A DNA stretch of 64,000 nucleotides from Acanthaster planci (taxonomy: Eukaryota > Echinodermata > Asteroidea > Valvatida > Acanthasteridae). Position 1 is the stretch's first letter; each line of letters starts with the position of its first letter. This document shows positions 12,058-22,100 of the stretch, piece after piece. Where the stretch lies: the NCBI RefSeq assembly GCF_001949145.1, contig NW_019091371.1, positions 2,502,521 through 2,566,520 of the forward strand. The letters run 5' to 3'. A model generated the notes under the pieces. The model did not search any database, was not told the origin of the DNA, and saw only the letters and a list, made by a program, of their open reading frames with translations. Position numbers and translations under genes: made by a program.

Positions 12058-12905
12058 NNNNNNNNNNNNNNNNNNNNNNNNNNNNNNNNNNNNNNNNNNN
12101 NNNNNNNNNNNNNNNNNNNNNNNNNNNNNNNNNNNNNNNNNNNNNNNNNNNNNNNNNNNNNNNNNNNNNNNNNNNNNNNNNNNNNNNNNNNNNNNNNNNN
12201 NNNNNNNNNNNNNNNNNNNNNNNNNNNNNNNNNNNNNNNNNNNNNNNNNNNNNNNNNNNNNNNNNNNNNNNNNNNNNNNNNNNNNNNNNNNNNNNNNNNN
12301 NNNNNNNNNNNNNNNNNNNNNNNNNNNNNNNNNNNNNNNNNNNNNNNNNNNNNNNNNNNNNNNNNNNNNNNNNNNNNNNNNNNNNNNNNNNNNNNNNNNN
12401 NNNNNNNNNNNNNNNNNNNNNNNNNNNNNNNNNNNNNNNNNNNNNNNNNNNNNNNNNNNNNNNNNNNNNNNNNNNNNNNNNNNNNNNNNNNNNNNNNNNN
12501 NNNNNNNNNNNNNNNNNNNNNNNNNNNNNNNNNNNNNNNNNNNNNNNNNNNNNNNNNNNNNNNNNNNNNNNNNNNNNNNNNNNNNNNNNNNNNNNNNNNN
12601 NNNNNNNNNNNNNNNNNNNNNNNNNNNNNNNNNNNNNNNNNNNNNNNNNNNNNNNNNNNNNNNNNNNNNNNNNNNNNNNNNNNNNNNNNNNNNNNNNNNN
12701 NNNNNNNNNNNNNNNNNNNNNNNNNNNNNNNNNNNNNNNNNNNNNNNNNNNNNNNNNNNNNNNNNNNNNNNNNNNNNNNNNNNNNNNNNNNNNNNNNNNN
12801 NNNNNNNNNNNNNNNNNNNNNNNNNNNNNNNNNNNNNNNNNNNNNNNNNNNNNNNNNNNNNNNNNNNNNNNNNNNNNNNNNNNNNNNNNNNNNNNNNNNN
12901 NNNNN
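12058..12905. other. Assembly gap (848 N)
   Basis: Run of N. The retrotransposon 5' portion may extend into it. Apparent long open frames across this gap are artefacts of untranslated N. Confidence 0.99.
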
Positions 12906-13640
12906 CTGTTGATTGCCCAGTGCAACAGAGTGCATATCAGACTTATTACCCCAACGCACTGCACTATGTTTGGCAGCATTGGAGGTACATGTACATGCAG
13001 GCCAGGCCTGGCCATGCTCAGTGTCGGTCATGCGATGGGTTACGTGCAGGAAAGTCATGCTGCAACTTGTGCCATGCTAAAGTGATTCAGCAGTTTGCAT
13101 TTCACAGCCATGAGTGGGGTCATTGAATTGTGACCTTCAACATGGCTGCCATCATGCATACAACATTTGCACATACTGGCTGTGCACGTTACCAGAGCCT
13201 GTAGATAGACCCACGCTGTTACTCTCTGCTTACCAGGCAGTAATGTACTTTTTCTATGGTCTTAGACATTTACATTACATTTGCAGTTGCATATCGCGGG
13301 TTGAAGTGCAACAGCTCCCCCCCCAAAAAAGAGCCAAATTATGTTAAGCAATTGAAGGTTATTTTCTTGGTTCTGTCTTTAGTTCTCTTTCCCTGTGCGT
13401 AAAAAGTTCCAGAATGTAGTCTTGGCCCACAGAAAGGCCATAAATGGCCACATGACCTCAAACATTCAGAAAAGTTGTGTCCCTTTCCCAAACCAGCAAA
13501 GACAACCCCCCCCCACTAAAGGGCTTGATTTGTCCTATTATACTTGAAAGCTTCAAACTCAGTTTGACAACACATACTTATTATTCTTTCATATAAAAAA
13601 AATTTAGGTTATATATCTTGTTATTTTGGTTATTTTTTCT
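12906..13640. other. No gene seen
   Basis: Unique-looking sequence with one perfect short palindrome (GGCCAGGCCTGGCC near 13001) and a C-run at 13317. No supportable frame. Confidence 0.5.
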
Positions 13641-13670
13641 CTGTAAGATATGGAAGTGCCTTGTTGACAG

Positions 13671-13802
13671 GCGTAATGTACTGCAAAGGATGCCTACGCT
13701 GAGGCTGGCTAACTTATCCCACGTCATGGAGTGAGTAGACTGACCAGGCATAAAATCTTCAAATCTGCAGATGCAGGCTAGCTATGTCATGAATGGAAGC
13801 AG
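13671..13802 (+). other. Spliced-looking noncoding exon, copy 1
   Basis: Bounded by a TTGTTGACAG acceptor and an AG/GTAAGA donor. A homologous block with the same acceptor and donor arrangement lies at 17670-17790. Both share CTGAGGCTSGCTAAC, ATCCC, GACTGACCAGG and ATCATGAA/GTCATGAA. All three frames contain stops in both copies, so if transcribed it would be an untranslated or noncoding exon. Confidence 0.4.
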
Positions 13803-13889
13803 GTAAGAATGTCATTAGATTCATGCTTGCTTTTGGCCAGTAAACAATACACATCACCAAAATGTATCAATGTTTTTTGCAGGGAGCCC

Positions 13890-14330
13890 TACATTTAAAG
13901 GTGCAGTCCATCATTTTTCATTTGTACAATATGTTCCTTTAAGGCATCAAAATGACTCAAAAATCTAAAGAAGGTTGACTAAAGACCAAACCTGATGAAG
14001 TCTCATCTCAGTGAATAAACATTATTGTAGAGTTTAAGTTTCAGATCCAAGGTTGCTCATGAGTCATGTTTTGAATTGCACCTGAATCCAGCATCTGGGG
14101 CAATTCTCATGCACAGTCCAGGACAACCACACGATGTCATGCTCACAACCAACAACTTATACATTTAGTAATGCATGTGTTGTGTCACAAGACTTGGGCA
14201 TGCTTCTAATGACAACTATCCAATCTTGAGACGCATTGTTGGAAATGGCCTTCTTTCAACGTTTTCTTCAAAATGACAGCTTGATGGAAAGAGTACATGT
14301 AATTTCACAGGTACTCTATAGTCCCATTAC
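13890..14330 (+). repeat. Interspersed repeat starting TTTAAAGGTGCAGTCCATCAT, copy 1
   Basis: Homologous to about 17880-18320 (same order, more diverged) and to 24671-25045. Shared blocks include AAGGTGCAGTCCATCATT, GTTGACTA.AGA.CAAA, GTTTTCTTCAAAATGACAGC and a CAATTCAAA.C.TGACTCA block. In the 24.7 kb copy the inner part is inverted relative to the left end. Confidence 0.6.
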
Positions 14331-14334
14331 CATC

Positions 14335-14751
14335 TTAACCCCTTCTCGGCGGGAATTTCTCTCTGAAAGCCGACTCCAAGAATTCCAGCCTTGCTTGGCC
14401 ACGAAGGCCACCTGGCAAACTGCAAATTCTCGGTTTGTGGCCCAGCGTGTGACCCAGCGCTTTAAATTACACCGTGAAAAGGCTGATTGTTCGGTGGCAT
14501 GCGGCTCTACTCAAGCTTCCACATTCCCATTGACTCTTTTCAAAGTGGGGACTATTGTGAAGCTAGTGATTATGATGCAAATTCGGTCTTTTCATTTCTG
14601 GGCTACACACAAAGACCAATTACCATATACACAAGAGGCGGGGTCTGCCTTCTTTCACCGTGTTCATGGTTCGAGAATAATAGCTGAAAAGCGGGCTGAG
14701 GATCTCAATTTTTACGGCATGTCTTGACGTGTCCCGCCGTGAAGGTGTTAA
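14335..14751. mobile_element. TTAA-bounded MITE (piggyBac-type ends), family 1
   Basis: Begins TTAACCCCTTCTCGGCGGGA and ends TCCCGCCGTGAAGGTGTTAA, which is an 18/20 inverted match with TTAA at each end. Length is 417 bp. The open frame across it is a by-product; it has no transposase motif. TTAA target duplication is the signature of piggyBac-type transposons. Confidence 0.8.
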
Positions 14752-15235
14752 AACAAGTTTTTTTTTCAACGATAACTTTTTCATTTGGACCGTTTATAGC
14801 ATTTTAAGAGAAACCAGTCAAGTTATATTGAACTGATGTGTTCTTGTGCATGTTTTGACACTTCACCTGTAGCAGCAATATTGAAAAAAAGTGGTAATTT
14901 GAGTACAAAATCTAGACACAAAGCCAAATCAGATATAAGACCAAGGTTTCACTTCTTGATATCTGCGAGTCATTTCCTGTCTTTAGTTATGAATAAAATT
15001 GACCAGAACGTTGCACCTACCAAATCATGTAGCCCGTAGTCGGGGTATCAAACATTGATACAGACATGGCGTACATGTACCTGTCGCCATAGCAAAGTGT
15101 TTACTAAAACTAATGGCAATTTTCTGTACAATTCCTAGCGCATCATCAACAGTCTAAGTACTTCGCGGCACGTCAGTTTTATTTTCAGTAAATCGACGTT
15201 GCAACACACTTCCCTACTAATAATTGCCTATTAGA

Positions 15236-15835
15236 ACTAATTGATTTTGAATCAGATTTAATCGGAATGAATTGGGTCCAATTTGCAATCAATTGCTAAG
15301 TTCGTTAGTGCCGGTATGTCTTCCCTCCCATTTGTTTGCCCCCATCATTTGGAGATTTCAAATGGGACGTAATTGATTGCAATTGGCATTTATTTCTTTG
15401 CTGTTTATTTTCCCCAACCAATTTGAATTCCAAATTGGAATCAAATGGTTCCAATTGGTATGCTTTCTCTCTATTTGTTTTCCTTGATCAATTAGAAATT
15501 TCAAATGGGACGCAACTGGTTCCAGTTGGTTTGCTTTCAGCTTGCTCCCCCATCAAATAGATTTTTTCAAATGGGACTCAATTGGTTTGAATTGGTATTG
15601 AGATGGTTTCAACTGGTTCTTCGGTCGGTTACAATTGGATTATGAATTTGCATTCAAATGGTGTCAATTGGTTTGAAATGATCCAACTGAGAAAAGGTCC
15701 AAATTTCCTATTCTAACCAATTGAACCCAATTGATTCCAGGCAAAAGCGATTGGTTTTGGAATTTTGGATCCAACTGGTACATGTATGTGAATTGGATCC
15801 AAGTGAATTGGTCTCAATAGGTAAATGAATTGGAC
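15236..15835. repeat. Degenerate array rich in CAATTGG
   Basis: Six hundred bases saturated with the half-palindrome AATTGG/CCAATT (for example CAATTGGCA, TTCCAATTGGTATG, CAATTGGTTTGAATTGGT, CAATTGGATT, GAATTGGATCC). Partial longer units of about 90-100 bp recur: TTTCAAATGGGACG..AATTG...CCATTTGTTT. Likely an old minisatellite. No frame of interest. Confidence 0.7.
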
Positions 15836-15892
15836 ATTTTCAGTAGGGTTTGCTATTAAAGATACCATATGTTTATTGATGTTTGATACCCA

Positions 15893-16109
15893 CAGTGGCA
15901 TAGCTAGGATTTTACTGGCATGACTGGGGGGCACGGGCATCAGCATCTTATGGATGGGCACCAGCTTTCAGGGGTGTGGTTTTTTGGGGCAAGTTTATGT
16001 TAGCCTTGTTCGATATCCATTCATCAGTTTTTTTGTGGGGGGGGTCACCAGGAGTTTGTGGGGGGGGGGGAAATGTGCGCTTCCAGGTCCCCCTGTGGCT
16101 ACGCCACTG
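15893..16109. mobile_element. Short TIR element (CAGTGGCATAGC ... CTACGCCACTG)
   Basis: Ends CAGTGGCATAGCTAGG and GTGGCTACGCCACTG are inverted; the interior is G-run rich on the plus strand (runs of 6-12 G). Length 217 bp. A similarly sized and built element lies at 61039-61259. The CAGTGGCGTAGC terminus is a very common MITE end in invertebrates; superfamily not decided here. Confidence 0.7.
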
Positions 16110-16499
16110 ACTATACATGTACATGTATAGGCCATGCAAATCAGTCTGAAGTACACCTCCACGTGGACTATGTATGGAAATGGGAACCAGTCTTATATTT
16201 GTTTATTGCACTGATGTGCTCAAATAGTTGTGACTCAAATTGACTCTAGATACATGTACATACCTGACTAGACTCGACTTTTGTACCATAATGACTGGAC
16301 TTGACCCAATGTAATGAGCATACTGTACTATGTTCAATTGACTGGAGCTACATTTACTTGAGTCACAGTGTTGTCATTACTGACCTTGAGTTACAAAGTT
16401 TAGTGACTCATTGCAACTCTGGCTGAAGTTACATGTACATGGAACTCGCACACTCAATGAAAACATTTGTTTTTTGTATCTCTATTGTATTCCAACAGT

Positions 16500-16580
16500 G
16501 TTAGAAGCAGGCTGAAGACAGAAACTAGTCCCAATGATGACCTAGACTCAGACGTGACGAGGAACAAGAATGACCGATGA
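16500..16580 (+). CDS. Candidate small terminal coding exon
   Basis: Follows a pyrimidine tract and the acceptor ATTCCAACAG (AG at 16497-16498). One base (T) then 26 codons to TGA: VRSRLKTETSPNDDLDSDVT and a charged tail. Phase 2 entry. Composition is protein-like, but it is short, and no upstream exon or homologue is identified. Could be chance. Confidence 0.3.
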   Translation, partial: VRSRLKTETSPNDDLDSDVTRNKNDR

Positions 16581-16987
16581 AGAAAACAGTAGGTAGAAAA
16601 GTTCTCACTTCTCAGTCATGATGTTTGCTATCCGTTTAGAAATGAATTTTGCTGGGACATGTACATTTGGCCATGGCATTTGCCAATGTCTAAAAGTTCT
16701 GACTTGCCTATTATAAAGGTAGTGAATATGTGGAATCATTATTACCGGTAAATTTAAGTAATCTTGCCAGGTACAAGTAGACATGAGTGCCCTCTTTGAA
16801 TGAGTAAGCAGATAAAGAATATTAAAATCACATCATGTTCTCCGTTCATTCATGCTGTTGTCTAGTTGATAGAGTGCACATCTTGATATGGCTTGATACG
16901 CTCTTGTTCAGCTATCTTTTTTTTTCCAAAAAAAAAGAATTTTCTTCTTTTGTTGTTGAGACTTGACTTCAACATTTAACATTCAAC

Positions 16988-17239
16988 ATTTCTTACTTTT
17001 TCGTAAAGAAAACAAATCTCCCAAGCTCCGGAGCAATGAATCAGAAAGAAGATGTACATGTACAGTAATACCAGAGTATTAAAAAAAGAAAACAAATCTC
17101 CCAAGCTCCGGAGCAATGAATCAGAAAGAAGATGTACATGTACAGTAATACCAGAGTATTACTGTACATGTACATCTTCTTTCTGATTCATTGCTCCGGA
17201 GCTTGGGAGATTTGTTTTCTTTACGAAAAAGTAAGAAAT
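16988..17239. repeat. Near-perfect 250-bp palindrome with a duplicated left arm
   Basis: A 75-80 base unit containing CAAATCTCCCAAGCTCCGGA and GATGTACATGTACAG occurs at about 17005-17080 and again at 17085-17160, then as its exact reverse complement at 17157-17239. The centre is CAGTAATA-CCAGAG-TATTACTG. The outer flanks TTTCTTACTTTTTCG and CGAAAAAGTAAGAAA also match. The near identity of all three copies implies a very recent event or an assembly artefact. Confidence 0.9.
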
Positions 17240-17669
17240 TGTAAAATGGTCTGATCCCCACTTAGTGAATACAAAGTGACAATGACTATGTTGGCACAGA
17301 CCCAGACTATGATTTGGCATGGTATTATTATTAAGGTCTCCAAAACAGTTTATTGCACATTTTCCTGGTAAAATGCCGTTTGTTTGCCAGTGATGGCTGA
17401 ACATTCACTGCCTTCTATAAAAGAGCCCATACACTTGAAGAACTCCCAAGTCACACAGCTGCCATTTTTGCAATGCAAGAACAAATAAGCAGTCACTTGG
17501 TAGCAAAATATGTACAGGAACTTAAAAGTTTCAAACAGTACTTCCCCCCCCCAAAAAAAAAGTTTGGTTATGGATCTGCTCTTTTTTGGAGACCGTCACT
17601 CAAAAGCGTTTCATTTAAAAAATGTTATATTCACTTGTCATGATGTTGACTGCTTTTTCCTGTTGTCAG

Positions 17670-17790
17670 GTGAATGCACCAGTACTGCTGAGGCTCGCTA
17701 ACATATCCCGCATTCTGGTGTGACTGGACTGACCAGGAGATGGAATCTCTGATGTTGAAAACGCAGGCCTTACATCATGAACGGTAGACG
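17670..17790 (+). other. Spliced-looking noncoding exon, copy 2
   Basis: Homologue of 13671-13802: acceptor CTGTTGTCAG, donor G/GTAAGAG, shared core CTGAGGCTCGCTAAC. Stops in every frame. It lies about 0.9 kb upstream of the 80-residue frame at 18742 and could serve as its 5' untranslated exon; that link is inference. Confidence 0.4.
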
Positions 17791-17879
17791 GTAAGAGTGT
17801 CATGTAATTTATGTCGACTTTTGGCCAGTAAATAATTAATAGGCACAGCATAGAAAAGTATCACCTTTTTTTGGGGGGG

Positions 17880-18330
17880 GGCTACATTTAAAGATACAGC
17901 CTATCATTTGTCTGATCCTTTGTGGATTATGTTCCTTTGAAGCAAGAAAATTACTCAAAAATTTAAAGGGCGCCTTTAAGTCTTTAAACTTTGAGTTTCA
18001 GCTCAGTGAATAATATATATTCCAGGAAGAACAGCATTCTAAGATCATGATTTGCTGAGTAATGTGTTAAATTGCACCTACATTCAATGGCCAGTACACA
18101 TTCTCACATTCAATTAAGTGCAGCTGTGTGATGTCATGTACTAAACCGATGAATTATAGTTTTATACATTAAGTAACACGAGTCATGTCACAATGCTTGC
18201 ACATGTTTCTACTGGAAATTTTCAAAAATGAATATTTAGACGCTTGCTTGGAACTGACGTTTCATTGTTTCTTCATGACAGCTTGCCAGAACGATAGATT
18301 TCAGAAATTATTCAAGTCAGATTGAACAAA
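17880..18330 (+). repeat. Interspersed repeat, copy 2 (see 13890-14330)
   Basis: Follows copy 2 of the spliced-looking block in the same order as at 13.9 kb, so the whole 13.64-14.3 kb segment is duplicated at 17.64-18.3 kb. Divergence is substantial. Confidence 0.5.
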
Positions 18331-18741
18331 TGTTTCCTCCTTGATACATTGACATCTCACTTTTAACAGTGGCTCCAATATTGATAAAGATGTGGTCATT
18401 TGAGTACAAAAAGACTGAGATTCTGTTGGTGAACTTAGACCTATTCACCTAGAACAGAAATACCCCCTCATCGGCTGAAAAGAGCCATGCAGGTGGGAAG
18501 TGCTCATTTTGCTGGTAGCAATGCAATTGTAACATGCATTTCATATTTGTTTGTAAACCAGCAAAGTGCAGTTCCCACCAAAGAAACCTGCTTTGCAAGG
18601 AAAACTGCGCCCTCTCTTGGACCTGCATGATACCCATAAAAGAGGATAATTTTTTTTTCAGAAACATCTGTTCTCGCTGTAGCTGAGCTCATTCTTTTGT
18701 GATTGGTTCCTCCCCCAGACCTTGTAGGAAAGCTGTACATT

Positions 18742-18984
18742 ATGGCCTATGAGGACCAGACCATGGTGCTGATGAGAAGAAAGCCCTTGCCTCCTTCAAC
18801 AAGGACAGAAGCAAACTTGAGGGCAAGATCCTACAGGACTTCCCAGGGACGATTCACTTCAATGAGAGGTAGTAACTCAGATAGATGCCAGTCCTCGCCT
18901 TCCGTTAGAACAGTTTCCACATCAGGATCTCAAGCAGTGGTTCACACAGGCAAGGAAGACTGCAGTTCCTTGCTTCCACAGTGA
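18742..18984 (+). CDS. Small serine/arginine-rich protein, 80 residues (unrecognised)
   Basis: ATG at 18742 (ATTATGGCC) begins MAYEDQTMVLMRRKPLPP and runs 80 codons to TGA at 18982. The C-terminal half is rich in Ser, Arg and Thr. The frame is open back to a good acceptor, TTCCTCCCCCAG ending 18718, so it may instead be a terminal exon entered in phase 1 with 7 further residues. A poly(A) signal AATAAA at 19174-19179, followed by a GT-rich stretch, gives a 190-base 3' UTR. No domain, signal peptide or membrane segment is seen. The 3' UTR contains a CTCF-like site (19031). I do not recognise the protein. Confidence 0.5.
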   Translation: MAYEDQTMVLMRRKPLPPSTRTEANLRARSYRTSQGRFTSMRGSNSDRCQSSPSVRTVSTSGSQAVVHTGKEDCSSLLPQ

Positions 18985-19030
18985 TGTAAATCTATGACTG
19001 GGACTAGGGGGCTGGATACCAATGGACACT

Positions 19031-19040
19031 AGGGGGCGCT
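19031..19040 (+). promoter_or_regulatory. CTCF-like site ACACTAGGGGGCGCTGT
   Basis: ACACTAGGGGGCGCT is close to the CTCF consensus CCACYAGGGGGCGCT over 15 positions. A second, weaker site (ACACTAGGAGGCGCTGT) lies at 19401. The two sit in the two arms of a local inverted/duplicated repeat (19020-19090 and 19317-19410). Confidence 0.4.
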
Positions 19041-19173
19041 GTACCACAGACATAAACGCATAGACCGCCAGTCTCACTGTTATAACCGTGATTTTTAAAG
19101 TATGGGTGAGACAATGGATGATGGCGTGGTAAATGCACACATTCATTGCCTGCATTTCTTTACATGTGCTCCC

Positions 19174-19179
19174 AATAAA
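19174..19179 (+). terminator. Poly(A) signal AATAAA
   Basis: AATAAA 190 bases after the stop of the 80-residue frame, followed by GCTGTTATCTCATTGTTTTG, a typical GT-rich downstream element. Confidence 0.55.
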
Positions 19180-19459
19180 CGCTGTTATCTCATTGTTTTG
19201 AATCTACATAGGCCAGATTAAGTAAATAGAGGATTTTTTTGGCAATCGGAAAACGGCTTCATGGAATTTTCTGAGTGGAATTCTTCAACTTTGAGTCTAG
19301 GGGTGAATTTGCTGCACTGTGATCTGGTGGTCTATGCATTTGTACGTCTGTGGCATGTTCACATTTATGTGGGGATTATTAGTGGATGCTGCAGAACACT
19401 AGGAGGCGCTGTTTATGATACGATCAATTGTGTCAACTGTGTGTTATCTGCCTTTTAAG

Positions 19460-20305
19460 TATTACTGAACACATTTTGGCTAGTGGGGAGTTTGACAAGT
19501 ACTTTAAAATCAGGTTTTTTTTGTCACCACCAAAAAAATTGGGCAGGAGTGACCCAATAACAGCCCCTCCCCCAATCAAAAAGTGCAGGGGAGGCATATA
19601 CATTTGAACCCTGTTAATAAGAGCATTGTGAATACCACATTTTGCTTGTAACGAGGAAAATTTTAGGTCCCAATCCTTCGTTGTTTTCATTCCTGATAAT
19701 GCAAGGTTCATTGCTGTTATAACTAGTTAATCTGCTAACTCTTAACCATTTGCTGTCAAGGGGCCCATTTTCGAGTACATAGGCTTTACACCCAGAGCCG
19801 GGAGTGCTAAAAACCGGGACAAAAGACTGTGCTCAGCACAAAAGATTGAGCTGCTGGGCCTTTAATACCGACATTTTTTCACTCTCAATAGTGGAGATAA
19901 TCCAGATTTGTTAGGGAACAGTATACCAAGGTTTGGGGCATTTACAAGGCTGCAGGGCTGGCTGAAATATTCGGGTGCCAATGAAAACTACCTGTTAGCT
20001 TAGAGTAGCGCCCGAAGAGTCCTTTGTGTGGGTATAAACGTCCGTTAAATGAAATAGTAAATATTTGAAGAAGTTGGAAAACTGAAAATCTTGAAAATGA
20101 CGCCTACATATATCCGTGCAGTACATTTTTCAAAGCACCCGGCTCTTATTAACGAGGATTAACTGCACTCCCTCCACGCTGAAGCAAGTCTACTATGTGT
20201 TTGTACATGTATATTAGTGGGAAAGAGCTTTATACACAGACATCATATTTATGCAAATTTCTTGCTTTAAGTTCTTTTACTGGGAATCAGGTTTGCATAG
20301 CAGCT
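19460..20305. other. No gene seen
   Basis: Unique sequence without a supportable frame; ordinary composition. Confidence 0.45.
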
Positions 20306-20669
20306 CTTTCCTTGTCTTCCACCTCAACGGCCCAGGTTTGAATCCCACCAAGGCCCACAATCTCTAAAATCTGAAGATTTATTTTCCTTTTCATTACCAC
20401 TCATAGTCATCCTGCAATAAGTGCTGAATGTTCATTGGATGACTAGACTAGTGTAATGATGTGTGCATGAATTACATGTACATTTTTCACCCATTTTTGC
20501 ATGGGGGATTAATGTAAAGTTTTTAGAGGTGGGAAGAAAACTCCAGGTAAATAATCATAGAGAAACCCAAGGAATCAAGTAGGGGCCGAAACTCAATCCA
20601 CACGTCGGTTTGGGCAAGATTTGATTGTGGATCGCTGAGGTGGAACACTGAGGTGGAGGGCAAGGAAAG
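20306..20669. mobile_element. Short element with 21-bp inverted ends
   Basis: CTTTCCTTGTCTTCCACCTCA (20306-20326) is a 19/21 inverted match to 20649-20669 (TGAGGTGGAGGGCAAGGAAAG). A B-box-like GGTTTGAATCCCACC lies just inside the left end. Length 364 bp, no coding capacity. It could be a MITE or a SINE caught in an inverted arrangement. Confidence 0.5.
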
Positions 20670-21890
20670 TATCATTGTGCCAACCTGTCTCCCCAAAATA
20701 AAGTCAAAACATTATCACGATGCTACACATGTACATGTATGGTACTTCAAAAACTGTAATTTGTCCTGTCGGTGCTAAATGGTCCTTACTGAAAAATTGT
20801 ATTTCTAAACATAAACTTGGGCAAGAAAATTTCTTGAAATTTAAATACTTTGGTCAAAAAAAAAACAAACTAGTTTAAAAAAAGTTAAAGAAATGTCTGT
20901 TTCAATGCATTTCCTTCATGCTCAGAGTAAAAGTATTTTCAAAAAAATTATTTTTGTTGTAATGGCCTTTTAGCCCTGACCAGACATATTTGTACCATAA
21001 AATAGTCACCGTTTGGAAAGACTACACTCCAGGGCAGGAGGAGAGTGGATAACTATATTGCATGCTTTCAAGAAGTGAACAGTGTATTGCACATTTCATA
21101 TCTCCCCCTTTCCCATTTAGGCAATAAGCATGTACCTGTACCGTACCCATCAACCCTGCTTAGCCAAAACAGTGACTGTTCAAAACCTCACTGTAACAAG
21201 TTTATCACCCCCTGGAAATGGTTCTATGTGCCTTTGTATTTTCCTGATGTCTTTTAATTATTAGACTTTCCAATTTTAATTATCACAAAAATTTTACATC
21301 AGAATTTCCAAATTTTAGCTTGCTGTGAAAATACATGTAGGCCTTTTTCTGGGTATATTCATCAAAATTACTGTGCATCAGAACCACTTCTATTGTACAT
21401 GTTCCTTTTATGAAATAAATGTTTAAACTAACAGAACTATTCTGTATAATTCTATTTGTATGTAGTATTTTGCCACTTAACCCTTCTCCTAATCTCAACC
21501 ATTTCACACTGCCAGAGTTACATGTGTCCCATATTCAGATTTTACATTAAAGCCTCATTTTAAGCCCTGCCAGTCTTAAACATCTTCCAAGCTATAAAGC
21601 TCCCTCAGTACAGCCTTTCCAGTCTTAATCCTATAAGGGTTACAATAAACCCACTGGCAATATGGAACATTAAGAAGCTATGTCTTTCAGACCCCATGGA
21701 GTCCTTAGAGCTCCAATACTGATAGCTCCAAGCCCTCAGCCATCCACTCTACCCTTCCTATCAGCTCTCAGATTTCTGGCCCGTAGGCCTACTCCCCTTT
21801 CCCATCTCCAGTACAGATTTTGGGTGAAAAATATTCTAAGTCCAAACAATGGAAGGTTTAATATTTAGAAACGAGCACATTTTATCAAGA
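20670..21890. other. No gene seen
   Basis: AT-rich, with one ACATGTACATGTA word at 20730. Short frames only. Confidence 0.45.
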
Positions 21891-21892
21891 AA

Positions 21893-22012
21893 GTGCCGTG
21901 GCATAGCGGTTAAGGACACTAACTGGTATGCACAAGGACCTGGGTTCAATCCCGGGTGGGCATGCACAATTTTGTTAAAAAACTTAGTATAAAAAAAAAA
22001 AAAAAAAAAAAA
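21893..22012 (+). mobile_element. tRNA-derived SINE, plus strand
   Basis: tRNA-like head with A box TGGCATAGCGG (21899-21909) and B box GGTTCAATCCC (21943-21953), spaced 34 bases, followed by a short body and a run of about 22 A at 21991-22012. The cloverleaf is not intact enough for a functional tRNA. Confidence 0.8.
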
Positions 22013-22013
22013 A

Positions 22014-22100
22014 ACTTCCTTTTCCGGGGACCCCAGGTTTTGAACCGGGATCCCTTGGCCTGGCAGCCAGCTAGCTAACCACCAGGCCACAGGCCTCTTG
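22014..22100 (-). mobile_element. tRNA-derived SINE head, minus strand
   Basis: On the minus strand: A box TGGCCTGGTGG (22079-22089) and B box GGTTCAAAACC (22036-22046), then GGGGTCCCCGG and a T run. It converges on the same A/T tract as the plus-strand SINE at 21893. Different tRNA ancestry from that one, judging by the boxes. Confidence 0.75.

Noticed and set aside
11987-13058. Two long minus-strand frames of about 340-350 codons
   Set aside because: Almost entirely N; the open frame is an artefact of the gap.
14236-14727. 163-codon plus-strand frame
   Set aside because: Lies mostly inside a TTAA-bounded MITE with clear inverted ends; no transposase motif.
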